Shown: one piece after another, positions 15,410 through 24,683 of the stretch
Layout: the number at the start of each line of letters is the position of its first letter
Numbering within the stretch: position 1 is the stretch's first letter
Origin: Streptomyces sp. CNH099
GTDB lineage: Bacteria > Actinomycetota > Actinomycetes > Streptomycetales > Streptomycetaceae
DNA length: 64,000 nucleotides
Direction: 5' to 3'
Assembly (NCBI GenBank): GCA_000514715.1
Contig: AZWL01000001.1
Coordinates: forward strand, 186-64,185
Notes under the pieces: generated by a model
What the model was told of the DNA's origin: nothing
Databases searched by the model: none
What the model saw: only the letters and a program-made list of their open reading frames with translations
Made by a program: the position numbers and the translations under genes

Positions 15410-17326
15410 GTGGGCGCGGTCGCCGACGGGGCCGAGCTGGAGCGGCTGCTGCGGCACGTGCTCACGACCGGCGACCCGGTGCGGAACGTGCGCATGGCCG
15501 GCGGCGACGGCGACCAGCGGGTGCTGTCGGTCTCCGCGTACCCGCTGAACGACGGCGGCGCCCCCGTCGCCGTGCTCGCCCACGTCCGCGACATCACCGA
15601 CCGCCGCCGCTCCCGCGACCGGCTGGAGCTGCTGTACGCGGCGGAGGCGCGCACCGGCGCGCTGCTCGACGTCGGCCGGGTGGCCCGCGAGCTGGCCGCG
15701 GTCGTCGTGCCCGCGCTGGCCGACACGGCGGTGGTCGACATCGTCGACACGGTGTGGCGGGGCGAGGATTCGGCGCCCGGCCCGGCGGAGGAGCTGGCGC
15801 TGCGGCGGGCGGCGGTGTCGCCCGCGGCGTACCCGGAAGGGGAGAGCGTCGGCACGCTGGTGCGCTACCCGTACGCCTCCCCCCAGTCCAGCGCGCTGAC
15901 GGACCTGCGCCCGCGCCTCCTGCAGAACCCCGGGCGGGCCGGGCCCGCGAACGGCGCGGCGCCGGACCGGGGGCCCGTACCCGAGCCGGAACCCGCCGAC
16001 GGGCCGGGCGCGGGTGCCGCCGGGGAGGACGCGCACTCGCTCATCCTCGCGCCGCTGCTGGCCCGCGGCACGCTCCTCGGCCTCGTCAGCCTCTACCGCT
16101 CCGCCCGTCCGGTCCACTTCGACGACGCCGACCTGCGGCTGGCCACGGAGGTCGCCGACGTGGCCGCGGTGAGCCTCGACAACGCCCGGCGCCAGACCCG
16201 CACCCACGCCGCCGCCTCCGCCCTGCAGCGCAGCATGCTGCCCGTGCAGCTGCCGGAGAGCGCCGCGATCGAATCGGGCCTGGCGTACGTGCCGGGCACC
16301 TACCCCGGCACCGCGGGCGCGGGCGGGGACTGGTTCGACGTCATCGCGCTGTCCGGCGCCCGGGTGGCGCTCGTGGTGGGCGACGTGACCGGCTCCGGGC
16401 TGCACGCCGCGGCGACCATGGGCCGGCTGCGCTCGGCGATCGGCACGATGGCCGACCTCGACCTGCCGCCCGACGAGCTGCTGACGCATCTGGACGCCCT
16501 GGTGGCCCGGCTGATGGACGAGCCCCCCGACCCGTTCGCCGACCCCCGCCGGAACCGCCGGCCGCCCGCGGCGACCTGCGTGTACGCCGTGTACGACCCG
16601 ATCGCCGTGCGGGTCACCCTCGCGCTGGCGGGACATCCGCCGCCGTTCGTCGTCCGGACGGACGGCGGCACCGAGGTCGTCGACGCGGCCACGGGACCGG
16701 CGCTGGGCGGCGGCGACGGCACGTTCGAGAAGGCCGAGCTGGACCTGCCCGAGGGCAGCCTGCTCGCGCTCTACACCAACGGCATGCTGCCCGGCCCGCC
16801 CGAGAAGTCGCTCCCCCGGCTGCGCCGCGCGCTCGCCGATCCGCAGCGCCCCGTGCAGGACATGTGCGACGCCGCCGTACGCGACCTGCTGCCGGCCCGC
16901 CCGAACGACGACGCGGTGCTGCTGGCCGCCCGGCTCAGGGCGCTGCCGCCGGACGACGTGGTCTCGGTGCGGCTGGAGGCGGCCCCCTCGGCCCTCTCCG
17001 ACGCCCGCGACCTGGTGCGCCGGCGGCTCACCGGCTGGAGCCTGCAGGAGCTGACGCTGCCCACCGAGCTGATCGTCAGCGAACTGCTCGCCAACGCGGT
17101 CCAGCACGCGCCCGGCCGCATCGGGCTCAAGCTCATCCGGCAGTCGGTACTGATCTGCGAGGTCTCCGACACCAGCCACGCCGCGCCGCATCTGCGGCAC
17201 GCCACGAGCAACGACGAGGGCGGGCGCGGGCTGTTCCTGGTCGCCCAGCTGTCGCACCGCTGGGGGGTCCGCTACGGCGCCGGCGGCAAGGTCGTCTGGA
17301 CCGAGCAGGAGATCCCGCGCAGTTGA
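15410..17326 (+). CDS. GAF-PP2C-HATPase signalling phosphatase (PAS domain broken by frameshift)
   Basis: A 638-residue product when read from GTG 15410. Order: the C-terminal half of a PAS domain (to about residue 65, ending VRDITDRRR), a GAF-like domain (about 80-260), a SpoIIE/PP2C phosphatase (about 285-500; GGDWFDVIAL, VVGDVTGSG, ALYTNGM) and an RsbW-type histidine-kinase ATPase domain (about 515-638; LPTELIVSELLANAVQHA and GGRGLFLVAQ). Such proteins combine switch phosphatase and anti-sigma kinase activity in sigma-B-like pathways. GTG 15410 has no ribosome site, and the missing PAS half lies upstream in another frame, so the intact ancestral gene began near 15150. Confidence 0.8.
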   Translation: MGAVADGAELERLLRHVLTTGDPVRNVRMAGGDGDQRVLSVSAYPLNDGGAPVAVLAHVRDITDRRRSRDRLELLYAAEARTGALLDVGRVARELAAVVVPALADTAVVDIVDTVWRGEDSAPGPAEELALRRAAVSPAAYPEGESVGTLVRYPYASPQSSALTDLRPRLLQNPGRAGPANGAAPDRGPVPEPEPADGPGAGAAGEDAHSLILAPLLARGTLLGLVSLYRSARPVHFDDADLRLATEVADVAAVSLDNARRQTRTHAAASALQRSMLPVQLPESAAIESGLAYVPGTYPGTAGAGGDWFDVIALSGARVALVVGDVTGSGLHAAATMGRLRSAIGTMADLDLPPDELLTHLDALVARLMDEPPDPFADPRRNRRPPAATCVYAVYDPIAVRVTLALAGHPPPFVVRTDGGTEVVDAATGPALGGGDGTFEKAELDLPEGSLLALYTNGMLPGPPEKSLPRLRRALADPQRPVQDMCDAAVRDLLPARPNDDAVLLAARLRALPPDDVVSVRLEAAPSALSDARDLVRRRLTGWSLQELTLPTELIVSELLANAVQHAPGRIGLKLIRQSVLICEVSDTSHAAPHLRHATSNDEGGRGLFLVAQLSHRWGVRYGAGGKVVWTEQEIPRS

Positions 17327-17422
17327 GCGCTTTGTGAGGTAGCTCACATCGCCCTCATGTCACATTCGGACCGCCGTTCCTGTCCTTAGGGGTGAGTGCA
17401 CCAGGGAGGCAGGAGCAACAGC

Positions 17423-19153
17423 ATGTCCGTAAGCCAGACGGAAAGCTCATCGCGTGGTGCGATGGGTACCCGTCCGCCCACCCGGGCATCGTCCGGCGAG
17501 CGTTTCGCCGACTGGGCCGACGGCCGGCTCGGGCTGCACGGCGCCGGACGCAGGTACGCCAGAAAGGTCTTCCCGGACCACTGGTCCTTCCTGCTGGGCG
17601 AGGTCTGCCTCTACAGCTTCATCGTCATCATGCTCACCGGCGTCTACCTGACGCTGTTCTTCAACCCCTCGATGACCGAGATCGTGTACCACGGCACGTA
17701 CGAGCCGATGAACGGCGTGCGGATGTCCGAGGCGTACGCCTCCACGCTGGACATCTCGTTCGACGTGCGCGGCGGCCTGCTGGTACGTCAGATCCACCAC
17801 TGGGCCGCGCTCATCTTCGTCGCCGGCATGGTCGTGCACATGATGCGGCACTTCTTCACCGGCTCGTTCCGCAAGCCGCGCGAGATCAACTGGGTCTTCG
17901 GCTGGACGCTGCTGTTCATCGGCCTCTTCGAGGGCCTCCTGGGCTACTCGCTCCCCGACGACCTGCTCTCCGGCACGGGGCTGCGGTTCGTGGAGGGTGC
18001 GACGATCTCCACCCCGGTGATCGGGACGTACCTGACGTTCTTCCTCTTCGGCGACGAGTTCCCCGGCCACGAGATCATTCCACGCTTCTACGCCCTGCAC
18101 ATCCTGGTGCTGCCGGGGCTGATGGTCGCGCTGCTGACGGCGCATCTGATCCTGGTCTTCTACCACAAGCACACGCAGTGGGGCGGCCCGGGCAAGACCG
18201 AGAAGAACGTCGTCGGCGCGCCGTTCATGCCGGTGTACGTGGCCAAGGCCGGCGGCTTCTTCTTCCTGGTCTTCGGCGTCATCACCTTCATCGCGGCGGT
18301 GGCGACCATCAACCCCATCTGGAACGTGGGCCCGTACCGACCAGACCAAGTGTCGACGGGGGCCCAACCGGACTGGTATCTGGGCTTCGCCGAAGGCATG
18401 GTGCGCGTCATGCCCGGCTGGGAGATCAACGCCTGGGGCCACACCCTCGCACTCGGGGTGTTCATCCCCGTCGCCCTCTTCCCGCTCATGCTGGTCGTCA
18501 TCGGTGCGTACCCGTTCATCGAAGCGTGGATCACCGGGGACAAACGCGAGCACCACCTGCTGCAGCGGCCGCGCAACGTGCCCGTGAGGACGGCGCTCGG
18601 CACCTCCTGGCTGTCGCTGTACCTCCTGTTCCTGATCGGCGGCGGCAACGACATCTTCGCCACGCACTTGCATCTCGCGGTCAACCACGTCACCTGGGGT
18701 CTGCGGGTCGCGGTCTTCGTGGTGCCGGTGCTCACGTTCATCATCACCAAACGGATCTGCCTGGCGCTGCAGCGGCGCGACCGCGACAAGGTGCTGCACG
18801 GCCGCGAGACAGGCATGATCAAGCGGCTGCCGCACGGCGAGTACATCGAGGTGCACGAGCCGCTGTCGCCGGCGGAGCTGCACAAGCTCACCTCGCACGA
18901 GCAGCCGCAGCCGTACGAACTCGGCCCGGAGACCGACGACAACGGCGTCCGCCGGCCGCCCGTGGGCATCGCCAACCGGGTGCGCGCCAAGCTGGCGCAC
19001 AGCATGTTCGGGCCGGGCACGCACATCCCGAAGCCCACCATTGAGGAGTACCGCGCGGTCGCACACGACCACGAGCACGAGGAACTGCCCGGCGGCGATT
19101 CCCGCGAGCTCGAGACCGCGGAAGAGAGCCCGGGCGGCCCCTCTTCCGGATGA
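17423..19153 (+). CDS. qcrB: Cytochrome bc1 complex cytochrome b subunit, stand-alone copy
   Basis: A 576-residue membrane protein of the actinobacterial QcrB type, the haem-b and quinone-binding core of the respiratory bc1 complex. Haem-ligand histidines are seen in IHHWAALIFVAGMVVHMMRH and in the later helix LHILVLPGLM followed by LLTAHLILVFYHKH; the quinone-site region includes QPDWYLGFAEG. The ATG at 17423 has AGGAG seven bases upstream and is preferred over an earlier in-frame codon. The long C-terminal extension is typical of actinobacteria. No qcrA, qcrC or cta genes are adjacent, so this is likely a second copy outside the main qcrCAB cluster. A strong terminator follows. Confidence 0.93.
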   Translation: MSVSQTESSSRGAMGTRPPTRASSGERFADWADGRLGLHGAGRRYARKVFPDHWSFLLGEVCLYSFIVIMLTGVYLTLFFNPSMTEIVYHGTYEPMNGVRMSEAYASTLDISFDVRGGLLVRQIHHWAALIFVAGMVVHMMRHFFTGSFRKPREINWVFGWTLLFIGLFEGLLGYSLPDDLLSGTGLRFVEGATISTPVIGTYLTFFLFGDEFPGHEIIPRFYALHILVLPGLMVALLTAHLILVFYHKHTQWGGPGKTEKNVVGAPFMPVYVAKAGGFFFLVFGVITFIAAVATINPIWNVGPYRPDQVSTGAQPDWYLGFAEGMVRVMPGWEINAWGHTLALGVFIPVALFPLMLVVIGAYPFIEAWITGDKREHHLLQRPRNVPVRTALGTSWLSLYLLFLIGGGNDIFATHLHLAVNHVTWGLRVAVFVVPVLTFIITKRICLALQRRDRDKVLHGRETGMIKRLPHGEYIEVHEPLSPAELHKLTSHEQPQPYELGPETDDNGVRRPPVGIANRVRAKLAHSMFGPGTHIPKPTIEEYRAVAHDHEHEELPGGDSRELETAEESPGGPSSG

Positions 19154-19203
19154 GGTACGGCCCCCCGACGGCCCTCATCCGACGCTGAGGCAGGCCCCCG
19201 ACC

Positions 19204-19237
19204 GGGTGGGGCGCGGACCCCCGACCGCGCCCCACCC
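19204..19237 (+). terminator. Terminator after qcrB
   Basis: A perfect 13-bp stem (19204-19216 with 19225-19237) and an 8-base loop, followed by AACTTCTTT. It insulates qcrB from the iron-box gene downstream. Confidence 0.85.
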
Positions 19238-19243
19238 AACTTC

Positions 19244-19262
19244 TTTGGTTAGGCTACCCTAA
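19244..19262 (+). promoter_or_regulatory. Iron box (DmdR/IdeR-type operator)
   Basis: TTTGGTTAGGCTACCCTAA matches the Streptomyces iron-box consensus (TTAGGTTAGGCTCACCTAA) at 16 of 19 positions and keeps the TTAGG-N4-CCTAA dyad. It lies 30 bases before the acylase start codon, where DmdR1-Fe(II) would block transcription when iron is plentiful. The match is visible; repression in this organism is inferred. Confidence 0.82.
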
Positions 19263-19292
19263 GCTTCATCGAGCGAGGGGTGGCGACGGGCG

Positions 19293-21407
19293 TTGAGCAT
19301 CGAGGTGTACCGGGACTCCTGGGGCATCCCCCACATCCGCGCCGCCGACCCGCGTGAACTCGCCTACGCCCAGGGCCGCAACGCCGCCTTCGACCGCGCC
19401 TGGCAGCTGGAGACCGAGCGGCACCGCGCCGCCGGGACCGCCGCCGCGTTCCTGGGCGAGGCCGCCCGCGGCTGGGACGTGTTCGCCCGCCGCGTCCGCC
19501 TGGACGACACCGCGCGCCGCTGCTTCCGCCGGCTGGCCGAGCAGGACGAGGAGACCGCCGGCTGGCTGTCGTCGTACGTCGACGGCGTCAACGCCGGGCT
19601 CGCCGAAGGGGCCGCGCGGGCGCCGGAGTTCGCGGCCGTGCGGCTCGCGCCCGGCCGCTGGGCGCCGTGGACGCCGCTGGCCGTGTGGCTCTCCACCCAC
19701 ATCCTCTTCGCCGGCTTCCCCGCCAAGCTGTGGCGCCGGCTGGTCGCCGAGCGGCTGGGCCCGGACACGGTGGAGCTGTTCGCCACCGACGGGCCGGGCA
19801 CCGCGGGCAGCAACGGCTGGCTGGTGACAGGTGAGCGGACCGCCGGCGGCGGCGCGCTGCTCGCCGGGGACCCGCACCGGTTCATCGAGAACCCCGGGGT
19901 GTACCAGCAGATCCACCTGGCCTGCCCGGAGTACGACGTCGTCGGCTTCGCCGTCCCGGGCGTCCCCGGGCTGCCGCACTTCGGCCACACCGGCGGCGTC
20001 GCCTGGGCGATCACCAACGCGATGGCCGACTACCAGGACCTCTACCGCGAGCGGCTGCGCCGCCGCGCGGGGCGCGTCGAGGCGCTGGGCCCCGACGGCT
20101 GGCGCCCGGCCGCGGCGCACACCGAGACGGTCGAGGCGGCCGGCGCCGGTCCGGTCCGGGTCGAGGTGGTCGAGACCGCCCGCGGCCCGGTGATCGCGGA
20201 CGGCCCGGAGCCCGGCGCGGACGGTGAGTGGGAGGCGCTGAGCCTGCGGTACCCGCCGCGGGTCTACGGGGAGCTGGGCTTCTCGGCGCTGCCCGCGCTG
20301 CTCGCGGCCCGCCGCGTCGCCGACGTGGACGCGGCGCTGGACGGCTGGGTGGAGCCGGTCAACGTGGTGCTCGCCGCCGACACCGGGGGCGGGCTGCTGC
20401 ACCGGGTCGCCGGGACGGTGCCGGTGCGCGACCGGGCCAACCTGCGGGACGCCGTACCGGCGTGGGAGTCCGCGTACGAGTGGCGCGGGCGGCATGCGCC
20501 GATGCCTGCCGTGCCGGTCGCCGGCGGGCTCGCGGTGATGGCCAACGAGCGCGGCCCGGCCGGCCCGTTCGGCGCCGAGTTCGCCCCGCCGCACCGGGCG
20601 GAGCGCATCCGCGCCCTGCTGGCCGGCGGCCGGCGGTGGCGCGCCGGGGACATGGCCGCCGTCCACACCGACACCTTCACCGCCGCGGCCGGCCCGCTGC
20701 TCGACCTGCTCGCCGGGCTCGACGGCCTCGGCCCCGCCGCCGCCGGCCTGCGGGACCGGCTGCTCGGCTGGGACCGGCGGATGGCTGCCGGCAGCGCCGA
20801 CGCGCTGGCGTACGCGCGGCTGCGCTCCGCGGTCGTACGCGCCCTGGCAGCCCACCCCGCGCTCGCGCCGCTGGCCGCACCGCCGCCGTATCCCGAGCTG
20901 CTGCTGCCCTGGCTCGACCTGCGCACCCGGATCGCGTACGCCCTGGGCACCCTGCTCACCACCGACCGGCTCCCGGAGATCGACCGGCCCGCGCTGGTGC
21001 GGGCCGCCGCCGAGGAGACCGCCGCGCGGCTGGCCGCGGCCGCGCCGGGCGAGCCCGCGACCTGGGGTGAGGCGCACCGGCTGGCGCCCTGGCAGGCGCT
21101 GCCCGGCGCCGCGAACGGCGGGGCCGGCGCGGGCGAGCCGTGGCCGGGCCTGGCCGGCGACCAGGACTGCGTGCTGGCCACCGCCGCCGTCCCCGGCGTG
21201 ACCGACCACTGCGCCCGCGGGCCCGCCGCCCGCTACGTCTGGGACGTCGCCCGCCGCGAGGAGAGCCGCTGGGTGGTCCCGTTCGGCGCCAGCGGCGTCC
21301 CCGGCTCCCCGCACCACCGCGACCAGCTCGGACCGTGGCTGCGCGGCGAGCTGGTGCCCGTGCTCACCGACTGGCAGGCCCTGAAGGAGTCCCATGGCGA
21401 CCGCTGA
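19293..21407 (+). CDS. Iron-regulated penicillin-acylase-family Ntn hydrolase (desG-like)
   Basis: A 704-residue S45 family amidohydrolase. Such enzymes are made as one chain and cleave themselves before the nucleophile; here that is Ser173 in GTAGSNGWLV, giving a short alpha and a long beta chain. The N-terminus (IEVYRDSWGIPHIRA) begins directly with the alpha-chain motif and has no signal peptide, so it acts in the cytoplasm, unlike secreted penicillin acylases. The TTG start is chosen for the best fit. An iron box precedes it, and an AlcB-type acyltransferase overlaps its end. The same pair of families accompanies some desferrioxamine clusters as desG and desH, so I infer a role in siderophore acyl-group tailoring or recycling. 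Confidence 0.85.
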   Translation: MSIEVYRDSWGIPHIRAADPRELAYAQGRNAAFDRAWQLETERHRAAGTAAAFLGEAARGWDVFARRVRLDDTARRCFRRLAEQDEETAGWLSSYVDGVNAGLAEGAARAPEFAAVRLAPGRWAPWTPLAVWLSTHILFAGFPAKLWRRLVAERLGPDTVELFATDGPGTAGSNGWLVTGERTAGGGALLAGDPHRFIENPGVYQQIHLACPEYDVVGFAVPGVPGLPHFGHTGGVAWAITNAMADYQDLYRERLRRRAGRVEALGPDGWRPAAAHTETVEAAGAGPVRVEVVETARGPVIADGPEPGADGEWEALSLRYPPRVYGELGFSALPALLAARRVADVDAALDGWVEPVNVVLAADTGGGLLHRVAGTVPVRDRANLRDAVPAWESAYEWRGRHAPMPAVPVAGGLAVMANERGPAGPFGAEFAPPHRAERIRALLAGGRRWRAGDMAAVHTDTFTAAAGPLLDLLAGLDGLGPAAAGLRDRLLGWDRRMAAGSADALAYARLRSAVVRALAAHPALAPLAAPPPYPELLLPWLDLRTRIAYALGTLLTTDRLPEIDRPALVRAAAEETAARLAAAAPGEPATWGEAHRLAPWQALPGAANGGAGAGEPWPGLAGDQDCVLATAAVPGVTDHCARGPAARYVWDVARREESRWVVPFGASGVPGSPHHRDQLGPWLRGELVPVLTDWQALKESHGDR

Positions 21408-22017
21408 CCCCGCCCCCCGCGACCGGGCCCCGCGCCACGAGCAGCGGGCCGGCGGCTTCGGCGCCGTCCGTGTCGTGCCCGTCGTCCCGGACGCGGACGC
21501 CGGCCTGCTGCACGGCTGGGTCACCGCCGGGCGGGCCCGCTTCTGGGGCATGGCCGGGCTGACGCGCGACCAGGTGCGCGACGTCTACGCGCACATGGAC
21601 ACGCTCGGCACCCACCACGCCTACCTGATGGTGCTGGACAGCGAGCCGGCCGCACTGCTGCAGACGTACGACCCGGCCGCCGACCGGGTCTCGGAGTGCT
21701 ACGCCGTCGAGCCCGGCGACATCGGTGTCCACCTGCTGGTCGGCCCGGCGGCCGGGGCCGTGCGGCCCGGCTTCACGGCCGCGCTGCTGGAGGTCGTCAT
21801 CGGCTTCGTCGCGGCGGGCGGGGCGCACCGCCTGGTGGTCGAGCCGGACGCGGACAACGGGCCGGCGATCGCCCGGATGAACCGCGAGGGCTTCATCCTG
21901 GGGCCGGAGGTCACGCTGCCGGAGGTCGACCTGCCGGAGGTGTACCTGCCGCCGAAACGCGCCCGGCTGGCCTTCCGCCCGGTGCGACCCGCGCCGGGCG
22001 GCGGTCGCGTTGCGTGA
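21394..22017 (+). CDS. AlcB/IucB-type siderophore N-acyltransferase (desH-like)
   Basis: A 207-residue GNAT of the Acetyltransf_8 group, which transfers acyl groups from CoA to hydroxylamines or amines in hydroxamate siderophore synthesis. Landmarks are FWGMAGLTRDQVRDVYAHMD, ECYAVEPGDIGVHLLVGPAA and the C-terminal VEPDADNGPAIARMNREGF. The ATG lies 14 bases inside the acylase gene behind AAGGAG, so both are co-translated and share the iron box. No ornithine/lysine hydroxylase, decarboxylase or NIS synthetase is in the window, so its partner pathway (likely desferrioxamine) must be encoded elsewhere. Confidence 0.85.
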   Translation: MATADPAPRDRAPRHEQRAGGFGAVRVVPVVPDADAGLLHGWVTAGRARFWGMAGLTRDQVRDVYAHMDTLGTHHAYLMVLDSEPAALLQTYDPAADRVSECYAVEPGDIGVHLLVGPAAGAVRPGFTAALLEVVIGFVAAGGAHRLVVEPDADNGPAIARMNREGFILGPEVTLPEVDLPEVYLPPKRARLAFRPVRPAPGGGRVA

Positions 22018-22064
22018 CCGGGCGGCCGCCGCACGCGTCGGTCTGCCGGGTTTTCCCGGGGGAT

Positions 22065-22104
22065 GTGCACCTGTGCTTGCGGATGAAAGTGCATCTGTAC
22101 TTGC
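22065..22104 (+). repeat. Imperfect 16-bp direct repeat upstream of an anti-sigma-type ATPase gene
   Basis: Two copies of GTGCAYCTGTRCTTGC, at 22065-22080 and 22089-22104, spaced 24 bp start to start. They lie 75-115 bases before the next gene, in a region of lower GC than its surroundings. This looks like a two-site operator; the binding protein is unknown. Confidence 0.6.
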
Positions 22105-22179
22105 ATCGAGAGGTCTACATCACTCACCATTGGACGACCAGCGCGTTCCACAACGGGCCATCATGATCGGGGTAGCGGA

Positions 22180-22761
22180 ATGGCGGCAGCCTCCGGGGAG
22201 CGAGCCGTGGCTTCGGCGTTCGCCGCCCGCGCCCTCGACGCGCACCCCCGGTCCATAGCCGAAGCCCGCCGTACGGTACGCGCCACGCTCCGTGACTGGG
22301 ACCTCGCCGAGCTGTCCGACAGCGTCGAGTGCGTCGTCTCCGAGCTGGTGACCAACGCCGTACGCCACGGCGTGCCCGGCGCATCCCCCCTGCCCGTCCC
22401 CGAGCCGCAGCCGGTGACGCTCACCCTCGTACGCCGCGGCGGCGAGGTGGTCTGCGCGGTCTTCGACCCGGGCGAGGGCGTGCCGGCGCCGTGCGAGGCC
22501 GACGACATCGCGGAGTCGGGGCGCGGACTGCAGATAGTGGCGACGCTCAGCGACGCGTGGGGCTGGAGTGCCCCGGGACCGGTCGGCAAGGCCGTGTGGT
22601 CCCGGTTCACCGCGCCCGCCGGGACCGGCGGCCCGGCGGACGTGGACGCGGGCGGGGACGGCGACCGGGACTGCGAGTGGCAGTCCTTCGCCCGCTGCCT
22701 GGCGCTGCTCGAGTCGCTTGTGCCCGGGCGCCGCGCCGTCCCCGCCCCGGCGGTCGCCTGA
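22180..22761 (+). CDS. RsbW/SpoIIAB-type ATP-binding regulatory protein
   Basis: A 193-residue protein with a GHKL ATPase fold. The N-box is VECVVSELVTNAVRHG and the G-boxes are VFDPGEGVP and ESGRGLQIVATLSDAWGW. The short CysTrp-containing C-terminal tail (DCEWQSFARCLALLESLV) is extra. Proteins of this group act as anti-sigma kinases or as partners in the BldB/WhiJ-type developmental modules of Streptomyces. No helix-turn-helix or DUF397 partner is next to it. The ATG is weakly preceded by a GGGG-like site. Confidence 0.85.
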   Translation: MAAASGERAVASAFAARALDAHPRSIAEARRTVRATLRDWDLAELSDSVECVVSELVTNAVRHGVPGASPLPVPEPQPVTLTLVRRGGEVVCAVFDPGEGVPAPCEADDIAESGRGLQIVATLSDAWGWSAPGPVGKAVWSRFTAPAGTGGPADVDAGGDGDRDCEWQSFARCLALLESLVPGRRAVPAPAVA

Positions 22762-22859
22762 CCCCTCCGGCGGGCCGGGGCCCGCGTGCCGCGGAACCTC
22801 CCGGCGGGTCCGCGCGTTCCCCCGCAGTGGCGCGTACCGGGAGGGTCGAGGAGGCGGCG

Positions 22860-24512
<1,653 letters not shown>

Positions 24513-24683
24513 CTCCCGCCGCGGGCGCGGCGACCGGGCCCGTCCGGCACGTTCCCGTCCCGACCCGCGCACCGGGCTGTGCAAGGCGTTCCCAGGCCGG
24601 ATGAACTTCGCTATCTTTCGGGGCCCGTAATCCAACTCTGCACGTCTACCCCATTCTTGTCATCGAAATACGGACAAAACACC

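Noticed and set aside
14558..17347. A 929-codon open frame on the minus strand
   Set aside because: It is antisense to the polyol dehydrogenase end and the GAF-PP2C-HATPase gene. Its translation is Arg/Gly/Ala/Gln-rich without recognisable domains; long antisense frames are normal at this GC content.
17423..22017. Respiratory cluster including the acylase genes
   Set aside because: A strong terminator at 19204-19237 and an iron box separate qcrB from the acylase pair, so they are independent units.
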